In this document: positions 42,038 to 53,437 of the stretch, piece by piece
Layout of the letters: each line of letters opens with the position of its first letter
Position numbering within the stretch: position 1 is the stretch's first letter
NCBI RefSeq assembly: GCF_023184515.1
Contig: NZ_JAAHBP010000020.1
Span: 154,678 to 218,677 of the forward strand
Source of the DNA: Streptomyces sp. D2-8
Lineage (GTDB): Bacteria; Actinomycetota; Actinomycetes; Streptomycetales; Streptomycetaceae
Length of the DNA: 64,000 nucleotides
Direction: 5' to 3'
Notes under the pieces: model-generated
What the model saw: only the letters and a program-made list of their open reading frames with translations
Told to the model about the DNA's origin: nothing
The model's database searches: none
Translations under genes and position numbers: made by a program

Positions 42038-43063
42038 GTGGGAGCACGTGGGGCCGACGCCGAGGGCAAGGTCACGATCACGGAGATCGCCCGGCGGGCC
42101 GGCGTGTCCGTACCCACCGTGTCCCGGGTCGTGAACGGCCGGTCCGACGTGTCGCCGCAGACCCGGGCCCGGGTCGAGGACCTGCTGCGCCGGCACGGCT
42201 ACCGCAGGCGTCCCGCGGCCCCGGGAGCCGGTGCCGCCCTGCTCGACCTGGTCTTCAACAACCTCGACAGCCCCTGGGCCGTGGAGATCATCCGCGGGGT
42301 CGAGGAGCAGGCGCACGCCGTCGGGGTCGGCACGGTGGTGTCGGCCATCCACGGACGTTCCGGCGACGCCCGCGAGTGGATGCGCAACCTGAGGGCCCGC
42401 GCCTCCGACGGCGTCATCCTCGTGACGTCCGCCCTGGATCCGACACTGCACGAGGAGCTGCGGATCCTCGGCGTGCCCCTGGTGGTCGTCGACCCGGCGG
42501 GCTCCCCCGCCCTGGACGCCCCCACGATCGGCGCCGCGAACTGGTCGGGCGGCATGGCGGCCACCGAGCACCTGCTGTCCCTCGGCCACCGCCGGATCGG
42601 CCTGATCGCCGGCCCGCCCCGCCTGCTGTGCTCCCGGGCCCGCCTGGACGGCTACCGCGCGGCCCTGGAGGGCGCCGGCATCACGATGGACGCGTCCCTC
42701 GTCGTCCCCGGCGACTTCCGCCCCGAGTCCGGATTCACCGCCTGCACCACCCTGCTCGACCTGCCCGAGCCGCCGACCGCCGTGTTCGCGGCCAGTGACC
42801 AGATGGCCCTCGGCGCGATCGAGGCACTGCGCCGGCGCGGGCTGCGGGTGCCGCAGGACATGAGCGTGGTCGGCTTCGACGACCTTCCGGAGGTCCGCTG
42901 GTCGGCGCCGCCCCTGACGACGATCCGCCAGCCCCTGGCCGACATGGGCAAGCTGGCCGTTCGCACGGTGCTCCGCCTGACCCGCGACGAGCAGCCGGAC
43001 TCACCACGGGTGGAACTGGGAACCGACCTCGTGGTGCGGGCGAGCACCGCGCCCCCGGCCTGA
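42038..43063 (+). CDS. LacI-family regulator, xylo-oligosaccharide type
   Basis: 341 aa. HTH: VTITEIARRAGVSVPTVSRV; hinge helix DVSPQTRARVEDLLRRHGYR; effector domain to the C-terminus. GTG 42038 has GGAGGTGGGG before it. Placed beside xylanase and ABC genes, it matches BxlR/XlnR-like repressors of xylobiose uptake in Streptomyces. It is convergent with the xylanase gene; its likely operator is the TCGAAA-G-TTTCGA site at 47375. Confidence 0.88.
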   Translation: MGARGADAEGKVTITEIARRAGVSVPTVSRVVNGRSDVSPQTRARVEDLLRRHGYRRRPAAPGAGAALLDLVFNNLDSPWAVEIIRGVEEQAHAVGVGTVVSAIHGRSGDAREWMRNLRARASDGVILVTSALDPTLHEELRILGVPLVVVDPAGSPALDAPTIGAANWSGGMAATEHLLSLGHRRIGLIAGPPRLLCSRARLDGYRAALEGAGITMDASLVVPGDFRPESGFTACTTLLDLPEPPTAVFAASDQMALGAIEALRRRGLRVPQDMSVVGFDDLPEVRWSAPPLTTIRQPLADMGKLAVRTVLRLTRDEQPDSPRVELGTDLVVRASTAPPA

Positions 43064-43124
43064 CCCCCGGCCCGGGGAACGGCGCCCCACCACCCCCTGT
43101 CCGGCAGGGCGCCGCCCGCCCCCG

Positions 43125-44174
43125 CTACCTCCCCCCGAGCGCCTCACGCAGCGCGAAGTACGCCGGCTTCCGCCGCAGTTCCTCGTCCCACGGCAGGGCG
43201 GCGCCCTCGCCCGGGAAGAACGCCGGGATCCACGAGTACTTGTCGGTGTAGTCCCACAGGGTGATGCCGACGCACCGGCGGACCGTCAGGCACGCCTCGG
43301 TCAGGTCGGCGTACCACTCGGCCTGCAGGGCCAGCTTCTCCTCGGTCGCGGGCAGTTGCATCCGTATGTCGACCTCGGTGAGCGCGGTGTCGAGGCCGAG
43401 CCGGGAGAAGCGGCGGAGGTTGTCCTCCAGGGTGGTCGGATAGCCGTACTGCAGGGCCAGATGGGCCTGGAGGCCGATGCCGTGCAGCGGGACGCCCGCG
43501 GCCTTCAGCTCCTTGGCCAGCCGGTGGTAGGCGTCGCTCTTCGGGCCGATCCCCTCGATGTTGTAGTCGTTGAGGTACAGCTTGACCCGCGGATCCGCCT
43601 GGTGCGCCCAGCGCAGCGCGTCAGCGATGTAACCGGGCCCGAGCGTCTTGTAGAACACCGACTCCCGGTACGTACCGTCCTCGTTGAACGCCTCGTTGAC
43701 GACGTCCCAGGCGAACACCTTGCCCCGGTAGTGCCGTACCTCCGCCTGGATGTGCTTCTTCAGTACAGCCCTCAGCTCCGGGGCCGTCCACTCCCTGCTC
43801 GTGAGCCACTCGGGCAGCTGGCTGTGCCAGACCAGGGTGTGGCCGCGCACCTTCTGCCGGTTGGCCCGGGCCAGGTTCACGATCTCGTCGCCCTGGGAGA
43901 AGTCGAACACGCCCTGCTGGGGTTCGGTGGCGTACCACTTCATGCCGTTGCCGGGCGTGATCTGGTCGAACTCGCTGCCGAGCAGGGCCTTGTACGGCCC
44001 GTCCACGAGCTCGGGGTTGTCGGTGGCGCTGCCGAAGTAGCGGCCGTGCCTCTGGGCGAGATCGGCGAGGGTGGGCTGCTGGTGACCGGCCTGGGCGGGC
44101 GTGCCGGCGCCGATGCCGGCGGCGACCAGGAGCGCGGCGACGGCGCTGACGAGTCTCAGACGGGTGGTGCGCAT
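43125..44174 (-). CDS. GH10 endo-1,4-beta-xylanase
   Basis: 349 aa secreted (Sec signal 1-29, cut after AQA). GH10 fold with acid/base Glu in WDVVNEAFNEDGTYRE (about residue 160) and nucleophile Glu in TALTEVDIRMQ (about 267); HTLVWHSQLPEWL lies between. Ends without a carbohydrate-binding module. Cleaves xylan to xylo-oligosaccharides that the neighbouring ABC system imports. Follows the permease by 53 bp on the same strand. Confidence 0.93.
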   Translation of the reverse strand: MRTTRLRLVSAVAALLVAAGIGAGTPAQAGHQQPTLADLAQRHGRYFGSATDNPELVDGPYKALLGSEFDQITPGNGMKWYATEPQQGVFDFSQGDEIVNLARANRQKVRGHTLVWHSQLPEWLTSREWTAPELRAVLKKHIQAEVRHYRGKVFAWDVVNEAFNEDGTYRESVFYKTLGPGYIADALRWAHQADPRVKLYLNDYNIEGIGPKSDAYHRLAKELKAAGVPLHGIGLQAHLALQYGYPTTLEDNLRRFSRLGLDTALTEVDIRMQLPATEEKLALQAEWYADLTEACLTVRRCVGITLWDYTDKYSWIPAFFPGEGAALPWDEELRRKPAYFALREALGGR

Positions 44175-44227
44175 GGTGCGACTCCTCACGACAGGGGGTG
44201 GGTAGAGCCGTACGTTCGCGGCGCGGG

Positions 44228-45070
44228 TCAGCCCTTGGTGGCGCCGGCGGTGAGGCCGCCGACGAGCTGACGCTCGGCGACCGAGTAGAAGGCGAGGGCC
44301 GGGACCATGGCCAGCACCAGATAGGCGAAGACCTTGGCGTACTCGGCGGAGTACTGCCCCTGGAACTGCTGGACGCCGATCGGCAGGGTCCACCACTGCG
44401 CGTCGGTGAACACCAGCAGCGGCAGGAAGAAGTTGTTCCAGCTGGTGACGACGGCCAGCACCGAGACGGTGCCGAGCGCGGGCCGGGCCATGGGCAGCAG
44501 CACCCGCCAGAAGAAACCGAACGAGCTGCATCCGTCGAGCGTGGCCGCCTCCTCCAGCTCGCCGGGGATCTGCCGGAAGAACCCCCGCAGGATGATGATC
44601 GTCATCGGCAGTCCGAAGGCGGCCTGCGGGAGGATCACACCGAGGGGGTTGTCCAGCAGGTCCAGGGAGCGCAGCAGCAGGAACAGCGGCAGGGCCGCCA
44701 CCGCGAACGGGAACATCAGCCCCATGGTGAACAGCGTGAACAGCGCCTCCCTGCCGCGGAAGGCGAATCGCGCGAAGGAGAAGGCCGACAGGGCGGAGAC
44801 CGCGACGACCAGGACGGTCGTGCCCACCGCGATCAGCGTGCTGTTGCCGATCAGCCGCCAGAAGTCACCCGAGCCGAGGATCTGGGTGTAGTTGGAGGTC
44901 ACCCACGACTCGGGCAGACCGACCGGGTTGCGGGAGAGCTCGTCGGTGGTCTTGAAGCCGGAGAGCGCGGCGTAGAGCAGGGGGACGGCCATGACCGCGC
45001 CGACGACGGTCAGGACGAGGTGCAGGCTCCAGGTCTTCCCGCCCCCGCGGCTCTTCTGACTGGTTGTCAC
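44228..45070 (-). CDS. Sugar ABC permease (MalG/BxlG type)
   Basis: 280 aa, six helices; the EAA loop GCSSFGFFWRVLLPMARP is clear. GTG 45070 overlaps the preceding stop as GTGA, so the two permeases are coupled. Forms a heterodimer with the next protein in a CUT1 importer; the ATPase (MsiK in Streptomyces) is encoded elsewhere. Confidence 0.93.
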   Translation of the reverse strand: MTTSQKSRGGGKTWSLHLVLTVVGAVMAVPLLYAALSGFKTTDELSRNPVGLPESWVTSNYTQILGSGDFWRLIGNSTLIAVGTTVLVVAVSALSAFSFARFAFRGREALFTLFTMGLMFPFAVAALPLFLLLRSLDLLDNPLGVILPQAAFGLPMTIIILRGFFRQIPGELEEAATLDGCSSFGFFWRVLLPMARPALGTVSVLAVVTSWNNFFLPLLVFTDAQWWTLPIGVQQFQGQYSAEYAKVFAYLVLAMVPALAFYSVAERQLVGGLTAGATKG

Positions 45071-46065
45071 TTTCCGTCACCCCGCATGGTCGTGGTGGCC
45101 CCTTCCAGGTCGCGCCGGAGGACGAACCGCTGGTAGGCGAGGGCGAAGACGAGGCTGATGCCGAACATGGCCACGCTGATCGCGCTGGCGTAGCCGACCT
45201 GGTAGCGCTTGAAGCCGTACTGGAACATGGTCACGGCCATGGTCTCGGAATGGTGGTCGGGGCCGCCCGCGGTGGTCACCCACACCAGGTCGAAGAGCTG
45301 GATCGACCCGATGACCGCCAGGAACACGCTGATGCGCAGGGTGGGCGCGAGCAGTGGCAGGGTGACGTTGCGGAACCGCTGCCAGGCGCCGGCCCCGTCG
45401 ATGAGCGCCGCCTCGGTCAGTTCCCGGGGGACGGCCTGGAGCCCGGCCAGGTACAGCATCATGTGGAAGCCGAAGTACTTCCAGGTCATGACCAGGAAGA
45501 CGGTCGCCATGACGGTGGACGGATCCGCGAACCACTCCCCGCCCAGCCCCTCCAGCCCGATCCTGCCGAGGACCTGGTCGGCGAAGCCGTCGTCCGGGGC
45601 GAAGATCATGCCGAAGAGGATTCCGGTGATGGCCTCGGACAGGACGTACGGGGCGAAGAACAGCATCCGGTAGACCGCCCGGCCGCGCATCCGCTGGTTG
45701 AGCAGGACGGCCATGGCGAGCGCGAACGGCAGCTGGAGGGCGAGCGACAGCACCACCAGGAGCAGGCAGCGCCACAGGTCGCCGAGGAAGACGGCGTCCT
45801 GGAGGAGCCGGCTGAAGTTCTCGCCGCCGATGTAGTCGGTGGGCATTCCGAAGCCGCCCCAGCGGAAGAACGCGGCGTACAGGGCGAACAGCATCGGCAG
45901 CAGCACGAGCCCCATGAACAGCACCAGGGCGGGCAGTTGGAAGCCGGCCGCGGTGAGCCAGTGCAGCGCGCGCCGCCGGGCCCGCCCCGTGGGCCGGTTC
46001 GCGGCCGGGGGCGGGGCACCGACGCCGGGGCCGGTCCGTTTGTCCGGCAGGAACGTGGAGGTCAT
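45067..46065 (-). CDS. Sugar ABC permease (MalF/BxlF type)
   Basis: 332 aa, six helices after a disordered N-terminus, with EAA loop LIDGAGAWQRFRNVTLPLLA. Lies 6 bp after the binding-protein stop. Pairs with the 44228 permease; recruits a shared ATPase. Confidence 0.93.
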   Translation of the reverse strand: MTSTFLPDKRTGPGVGAPPPAANRPTGRARRRALHWLTAAGFQLPALVLFMGLVLLPMLFALYAAFFRWGGFGMPTDYIGGENFSRLLQDAVFLGDLWRCLLLVVLSLALQLPFALAMAVLLNQRMRGRAVYRMLFFAPYVLSEAITGILFGMIFAPDDGFADQVLGRIGLEGLGGEWFADPSTVMATVFLVMTWKYFGFHMMLYLAGLQAVPRELTEAALIDGAGAWQRFRNVTLPLLAPTLRISVFLAVIGSIQLFDLVWVTTAGGPDHHSETMAVTMFQYGFKRYQVGYASAISVAMFGISLVFALAYQRFVLRRDLEGATTTMRGDGK

Positions 46066-46071
46066 CGCCGG

Positions 46072-47367
46072 CTACTGCTCTTCCTTCGCGGTCTTCGTGA
46101 TCGACTGGGCGACCTGCCCGGGCGACTTGGACCCGGCGATGAGCGCGGCGACGCTGTCGTTGACCTCCTGGCCGACGGCCGGGGCGTACGCCTGGTCGAG
46201 GTAGAGCTGGAAGCCGGTGGCGGCCTTCAACTGGGCCTGTACGGCCTTGATGTTGGGGTCGGCGATGGCGCTCTCGGCCGCGGGGACCACAGGCAGGACG
46301 CCGGTCTTCTCGACCAGCTCCAGGTCGGTGGCCTCCGACGCGAAGAACTTGAGGAAGTCGACGGCCTCCTGCGGGGCGCCCCTGCGCAGGGCGTGTCCGC
46401 CGCCTCCGCCGAACACCTCGGTGATGGCGCCCTTGCCGCCCTCGACCGCGGGGAAGGGGAAGAAGCCGAGGTCCTTGCCGAGGCCCTTGCCCGCGTCGGC
46501 CTGCACCGTGGGGGCCCACTGGCCCATGAGCTCCATGGCCGCCTTGCCGTTGCCGACGGAGGCGGCCTGCCCGGTGGGAGTGGAGTAGGCGGCGCCCAGG
46601 AAGCCCTTCTGGAACGGCTGGAGAGCGACGAGCTCCTCGAGGTGCTCGCCCGCCTCGACGAAGGGGGCGCCGGTGAAGTCCTTGTCCTCGTAGGCCTTCT
46701 GCAGCGCTCCGGCGCCGGCGGTGCGCATCGCCAGGTAGGCCCAGTAGTACATGCCGGGCCACTTCTCCTTGCCGGCCAGTGCCAGCGGCGTGACCTTGGC
46801 GGCCTTCAGCTTGCGTACGGCGTCGAGGAAGCCGTTCCAGGTGGTCGGGGGCTCGGCGATGCCGGCCTTCTTGAAGAGCGCCTTGTTGTACCAGAAGCCG
46901 ATCATGCCGATGTCGAACGGGATGCCGTAAGCCTGGCCGTCGAGAAGGTAGGGCTCCTTGGCGACCGGGAGCAGGGCGTCGCCCCACGGCTTGGTCCTGT
47001 CGGTGAGGTTCTCGACGAGCCCGGCGTCGACCTGTTGCTTCAGCACGCCGCCGCCCCAGGTGTGGAAGATGTCGGGCAGCTTCCCGGAGGCGGTCAGGGC
47101 CGTCATCTTCGACTTGTAGGCGTCGTTCTCCAGCTGGACGATCTTTATCTTGACCTTGGGGTTCTGCGCCTCGAACTTCCGGGCGAGGGCGGCCCACACG
47201 GTCTTGGACGGCTCGGTGGTGGAGATGTTCCACCACTCGATCGTGGTCGTCCCCGACGACCCTCCGTCCGAGTCCCCGCCGCACGCGGTCAGTGCCGTCA
47301 TCCCCAGACCGGCCGCGGCGGAGGCCGCCATGAAGCCGCGGCGGGACAGTGCCGGGTCGCCCATCAT
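46072..47367 (-). CDS. Sugar-binding lipoprotein (BxlE type)
   Basis: 431 aa. Twin-arginine-like SRRGFMAASAAAGLGMTALTAC with lipobox. Family-1 binding protein: SSGTTTIEWWNISTTEP, LPDIFHTWGGGV, and GVLPVVPAAESAIAD. Xylobiose is a reasonable ligand from context. ATG 47367 follows GAGGAGCGC; the LacI operator TCGAAA-G-TTTCGA sits 8 bp upstream, so repression would block both initiation and transcript start. Confidence 0.92.
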   Translation of the reverse strand: MMGDPALSRRGFMAASAAAGLGMTALTACGGDSDGGSSGTTTIEWWNISTTEPSKTVWAALARKFEAQNPKVKIKIVQLENDAYKSKMTALTASGKLPDIFHTWGGGVLKQQVDAGLVENLTDRTKPWGDALLPVAKEPYLLDGQAYGIPFDIGMIGFWYNKALFKKAGIAEPPTTWNGFLDAVRKLKAAKVTPLALAGKEKWPGMYYWAYLAMRTAGAGALQKAYEDKDFTGAPFVEAGEHLEELVALQPFQKGFLGAAYSTPTGQAASVGNGKAAMELMGQWAPTVQADAGKGLGKDLGFFPFPAVEGGKGAITEVFGGGGGHALRRGAPQEAVDFLKFFASEATDLELVEKTGVLPVVPAAESAIADPNIKAVQAQLKAATGFQLYLDQAYAPAVGQEVNDSVAALIAGSKSPGQVAQSITKTAKEEQ

Positions 47368-47374
47368 GCGCTCC

Positions 47375-47387
47375 TCGAAAGTTTCGA
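47375..47387 (-). promoter_or_regulatory. LacI-type operator
   Basis: TCGAAA-G-TTTCGA, a perfect palindrome 8-20 bp before the binding-protein ATG and overlapping the Shine-Dalgarno side. CGAAAGTTTCG is the known binding core for xylan-type LacI repressors in Streptomyces. Confidence 0.8.
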
Positions 47388-47836
47388 ACTTAACCCAGAA
47401 AGCTTCGCTGCTGCCGAACCCTAGAGACAGCGCCCAAACGGTGGCAACCCCTTGTGCACGGTGAATCTGTCGCCAATAAAGGACCCGAGGGAGTGGCGAA
47501 ACATTCGAGTTTCCAGACGAACGTTACGAAGGTGATCCGGCCGCGATCACGCAGGGTGCTCACCCATGAGCCGCGGATCGGCACCGCTCTCTTCGCGGGC
47601 GGAGCCGTCCCCTGCGCTCCCAGCTCGCGTTTTCACACCTACGGCCGCCCCGGCCGCCAGTCTGAACGGAAGCTTGACGCATAGAACTGCATCACCCTCC
47701 GCTTACGCCGATCGCGCGGTCCAGCGATGGCCGGAACCACGCCCAGCCGCACAGCGGGAGCGCATCGACGGCCACCACCGAGCACCGGGCACCGAGCCGT
47801 CCGGAGGCCACTCCACCCAGCCGTCTGCGCTCCTGG
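47388..47836. other. Gap of about 450 bp with no recognised gene
   Basis: No convincing coding frame, hairpin or RNA. Includes the upstream region of the sugar-binding gene and low-GC3 frames. I see nothing else. Confidence 0.6.
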
Positions 47837-48131
47837 ATGCTGGAAGTCCTCTCCGACTTGGGCAAGGGCGGCGGCCACACCGGGCCCTTCGTCCGGGACA
47901 TGGCCGCGTTCGAAGCGGGCCTGACCGTGCGCGGCGAGGTGCCGCACGGTCGCCACCGCGTCCTGGCCCTGGAGTCGTCCTCCATTCCCAACACCCTGGC
48001 CGCGCTTCTACTGCATGCCCGCGACTGGACCGCCCCGTTCCGGCCAGGGCGAGGTCGCCCCGGTGCCCCGTGAGGTGCTGCGTGAGGCGGAGCCGGACCG
48101 CGAGTGGCGGCCGAGGGTGCACGTGGGCCGA
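47837..48131 (+). pseudogene. Decayed gene fragment, unknown product
   Basis: Good coding character from MLEVLSDLGKGGGHTGPFV to ALLLHARDWTAPF, then a frameshift near 48047 into GEVAPVPREVLREAEPDREW. No start or ribosome site, and the end collides with the convergent DUF1707 gene. I do not recognise the family. Confidence 0.45.
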
Positions 48132-48132
48132 G

Positions 48133-48729
48133 TCAGGCCGTCGCGCTCCTCCTGCCGAAGCCCCTTCGCGGCGGGCGCACCACGACCTGTCCGTAGTGGA
48201 TCTCACCCGTGATCCGCACCCGCAGCAGGACAGGGGCCTCGACGGGCCGACGCGCCTTGATCTCGGAGTAGTTCATCACCAGGCCGCCGGTGTCCACCAC
48301 GACGCCCGGCCGGGTCAGCAGTTTCAGGGCTCCGGCGCGCAGGTCCAGGTCGATGTCCAGGGTGTCGTGTGCGATCACCGCGTCGGTGAAGTCGAGCGTC
48401 ACCTCACCCCACGCCGAACGGATCTCCAGCCGCCGCGGAACCACCCAGGCGTCGCCACGCCGGGTCGAGGCCCCTTCCTGCTGGATCCGGACGAGGTCTT
48501 CGGCCCCGACGGGCATCTCACCGGCCACCGCCGGCAGATCCCCCGTCACCACGGCGAGCTCGCCCACCGTACGGGCCGACAGCGCGATCTCCAGCCGCTC
48601 CTCCAGCTCCTCCAGGGTGAGCCGTCCGTCGCCCGCGGCGACGCGCAGCACGTCCACGGTCCGGTCCCGGTCCGCGTGCGACGCCCTCACCTCAGGCGAT
48701 CCGCCGGTCCGCGCCAACTCCGCCGCCAT
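48133..48729 (-). CDS. DUF1707 domain protein
   Basis: 198 aa. N-terminal DUF1707 (VRASHADRDRTVDVLRVAAG, then DGRLTLEELEERLEIALSAR), a C-terminal part of repeated beta strands (VIAHDTLDIDLDLRAGALKL). Such proteins are common in Actinobacteria. ATG 48729 chosen; GTG 48732 is one codon upstream. Probably cytoplasmic or membrane-associated; role unknown. Confidence 0.82.
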   Translation of the reverse strand: MAAELARTGGSPEVRASHADRDRTVDVLRVAAGDGRLTLEELEERLEIALSARTVGELAVVTGDLPAVAGEMPVGAEDLVRIQQEGASTRRGDAWVVPRRLEIRSAWGEVTLDFTDAVIAHDTLDIDLDLRAGALKLLTRPGVVVDTGGLVMNYSEIKARRPVEAPVLLRVRITGEIHYGQVVVRPPRRGFGRRSATA

Positions 48730-48842
48730 CACTCCACCCCGATCCCCCGGGCACGGCACCCGGCCAGCCAGTCGAAGACTAACGCTATATCGCGTTATAC
48801 CCAACGGCCAACCCCGCATCCGCCGTTCCCTTCCCCCGCCCC

Positions 48843-48848
48843 TATCGT
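48843..48848 (+). promoter_or_regulatory. -10 element of likely leaderless promoter
   Basis: TATCGT ends 7 nt before ATG 48856 with no ribosome site between, fitting leaderless transcription. Confidence 0.4.
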
Positions 48849-48855
48849 GACCGGC

Positions 48856-49251
48856 ATGCAGTCCTACACGATCGGCCAGGCAGCACGGCTGCTCGGCGTG
48901 AGCCCGGACACCGCCCGCCGCTGGGCGGACGCGGGCCGCATCACGACCCACCGCGACGAGGCCGGCCGACGGCTCATCGACGGGCGGGACCTGGCCGCCT
49001 TCTCGGTCGAGCTCGCCCGGTCCGGCGCCGCCGAGGAGGACACCCCGTACACCTCGGCCCGCAACGCCTTCCCCGGCATCGTCACAGCGATCAAACTCGG
49101 CGACGTCGCCGCCCAGGTCGAGATCCAGGCCGGCCCGCACCGGCTCGTCTCCCTGCTCACCCGCGAGGCGGTGGAGGAACTGGGCCTGGAGGTCGGCATG
49201 GAGGCGACGGCCCGCGTGAAGTCGACGAACGTCCACATCGACCGCGTCTGA
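48856..49251 (+). CDS. HTH (excisionase/MerR-like) plus TOBE/Mop protein
   Basis: 131 aa. Residues 1-50: SYTIGQAARLLGVSPDTARR excisionase-type HTH. Residues 65-131: one Mop/TOBE domain (ARNAFPGIVTAIKLGDVAAQ) that in molbindins binds molybdate. So it could be a molybdate-sensing regulator. A second Mop protein follows. Confidence 0.85.
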   Translation: MQSYTIGQAARLLGVSPDTARRWADAGRITTHRDEAGRRLIDGRDLAAFSVELARSGAAEEDTPYTSARNAFPGIVTAIKLGDVAAQVEIQAGPHRLVSLLTREAVEELGLEVGMEATARVKSTNVHIDRV

Positions 49252-49325
49252 GCCGGGGCGGCAGCGGAGTCGACGCAAACGCACGCATACCCGGCCCAAC
49301 GCCCCCACCGGGCTACCGTGCACCC

Positions 49326-49745
49326 ATGAGCCTCAGCATCCGCAACCAGCTCCCCGGCACCGTCACCGCCGTCACCCCGGGCGAGGCCATGGCGACGGTC
49401 AGGGTCCGCCTCACCGGCGGCCAGGACCTCACCGCGGCGATCACCCGCGAGGCCGCGGAAGACCTCCGTCTCACCCCGGGCACCGCCGTGCGCGCCCTCA
49501 TGAAGTCGACGGAGGTCTCATTGGCCACCGCGCCCATCGAGGGCCTGTCGATCCGCAACCAGCTCCCCGGCACCGTCACGGACATCGCGGCCGGCGACGC
49601 GATGGCGTCGGTCCGCGTCACGGTCGAGGGCGGCGAACTGACCGCCGCGATCACCAGGGACGCGGCGGAGGACCTGGCCCTGTCGCCCGGGATCCCCGTA
49701 GTCGCCCTGATCAAGGCGACCGAGGTGTCACTCGCCACCGCATGA
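49326..49745 (+). CDS. Tandem-Mop molybdate-binding protein (molbindin)
   Basis: 139 aa, two Mop domains: SIRNQLPGTVTAVTPGEAMA and SIRNQLPGTVTDIAAGDAMA, almost the same, so a duplication. Stores or buffers molybdate. No ModABC importer nearby. Likely leaderless (TACCGT before ATG). Confidence 0.88.
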   Translation: MSLSIRNQLPGTVTAVTPGEAMATVRVRLTGGQDLTAAITREAAEDLRLTPGTAVRALMKSTEVSLATAPIEGLSIRNQLPGTVTDIAAGDAMASVRVTVEGGELTAAITRDAAEDLALSPGIPVVALIKATEVSLATA

Positions 49746-49747
49746 CG

Positions 49748-49777
49748 AGAGGGGCCCCGCACGAGCGGAGCCCCTCT
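49748..49777. terminator. Bidirectional terminator hairpin
   Basis: AGAGGGGC-C-CCGC (49748-49760) with GCGG-A-GCCCCTCT (49765-49777): 12 pairs with one mismatch, loop ACGA, between the molbindin gene and convergent gcvP. Confidence 0.75.
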
Positions 49778-49793
49778 GTGACCGGTCGGTCGA

Positions 49794-52679
<2,886 letters not shown>

Positions 52680-52743
52680 TACGGAGGCCTCCTGGTCGAC
52701 ACGACCTTCGAGGGGCACCACGGCACGGGTACCCGGACGGCCT

Positions 52744-52945
52744 CCCCCTCTGTCATCTCAACCTGAGAGCTTCACCGGATCGCCCGAAGACGTCCGGCTT
52801 TCACCGTCGGTGAGAGCGGAAGCCGTCGACACCCGCCCTGCTTTCCAGAGTGACCTCGTCCGTGCGGTACGTGAGCCTGAGAGATTCCGGGGAGGATTTG
52901 CTCCTTCGGCGCCTCCGGTGGTGTCCGGAGGACTCTCCCGCACGG
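52744..52945 (-). ncRNA. Glycine riboswitch (tandem type)
   Basis: In the gcvP leader. The minus strand begins GCGGGAGAGTCC, then GGCGCCGAAGGAGCAA and CTCTCAGG; a second copy follows with GGTGAAAGCC, CTCTCAGG and GACAGAGGGG. These are the glycine aptamer core motifs in order. It should switch gcvP on when glycine accumulates. Confidence 0.93.
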
Positions 52946-53062
52946 GGTCAACAGCCGCTGCCAGCGTACCAGCGAGGTCCACGCACGAACCTTCGAGTGG
53001 CCGCATCCCTACTTGTACCGTTTTGTAGTCTTTACGGATAGTTGCGACCATGTGGAGGGCCC

Positions 53063-53437
53063 GTGCGAACCGACATCGATCCGCGCAACCTGATCGGCCG
53101 CAAGGCGTTCGACCGCAACGGGACCAGGATCGGCACGATCGACGAGGTCTACCTCGACGACGCCACCGGCGTGCCGGAGTGGGCGGCCATACGGACCGGC
53201 CTGTTCAGCAGGGACGCTTTCGTCCCCTTGGAGCCCAGCGAACTGATCGAGGGCGCCCTCCACGTCCCCTTCGACCGCGCCCTGATCAAGGACGCCCCGG
53301 ACTTCGGTGTGGGCCGCCACCTCTCCCCCGAGCAGGAACTGCAGCTCTACCACCACTACGGACTCGACCTCGCCGCCCCGCCCCCGCTCCCGGACCACGA
53401 CTTCGGCAAGCTGGCGGGCACCGACGAGACGGCCTGA
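53063..53437 (+). CDS. PRC-barrel domain protein
   Basis: 124 aa from GTG 53063 preceded by GGAGGG. PRC-barrel: RNLIGRKAFDRNGTRIGTID and a hydrophobic VPLEPSELIEGALHVPFDRA. C-terminal His/Tyr-rich. Binds partners (ribosomal or membrane). Last 82 bp overlap the convergent dinB gene. Divergent from gcvP. Confidence 0.88.
   Translation: MRTDIDPRNLIGRKAFDRNGTRIGTIDEVYLDDATGVPEWAAIRTGLFSRDAFVPLEPSELIEGALHVPFDRALIKDAPDFGVGRHLSPEQELQLYHHYGLDLAAPPPLPDHDFGKLAGTDETA

Noticed and set aside
45064..47424. Long plus-strand and second minus-strand frames over the ABC genes
   Set aside because: Shadows of the sugar ABC operon; the operon has clear transport motifs and coupling.
47454..47684. Small plus-strand frame before the HTH/Mop region
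   Set aside because: No ribosome site, weak codon bias and no conserved pattern.
47566..49251. 561-codon frame covering the gap and HTH/Mop gene
   Set aside because: Only its last 131 codons are a real gene; the rest lacks coding bias and crosses the DUF1707 gene on the other strand.
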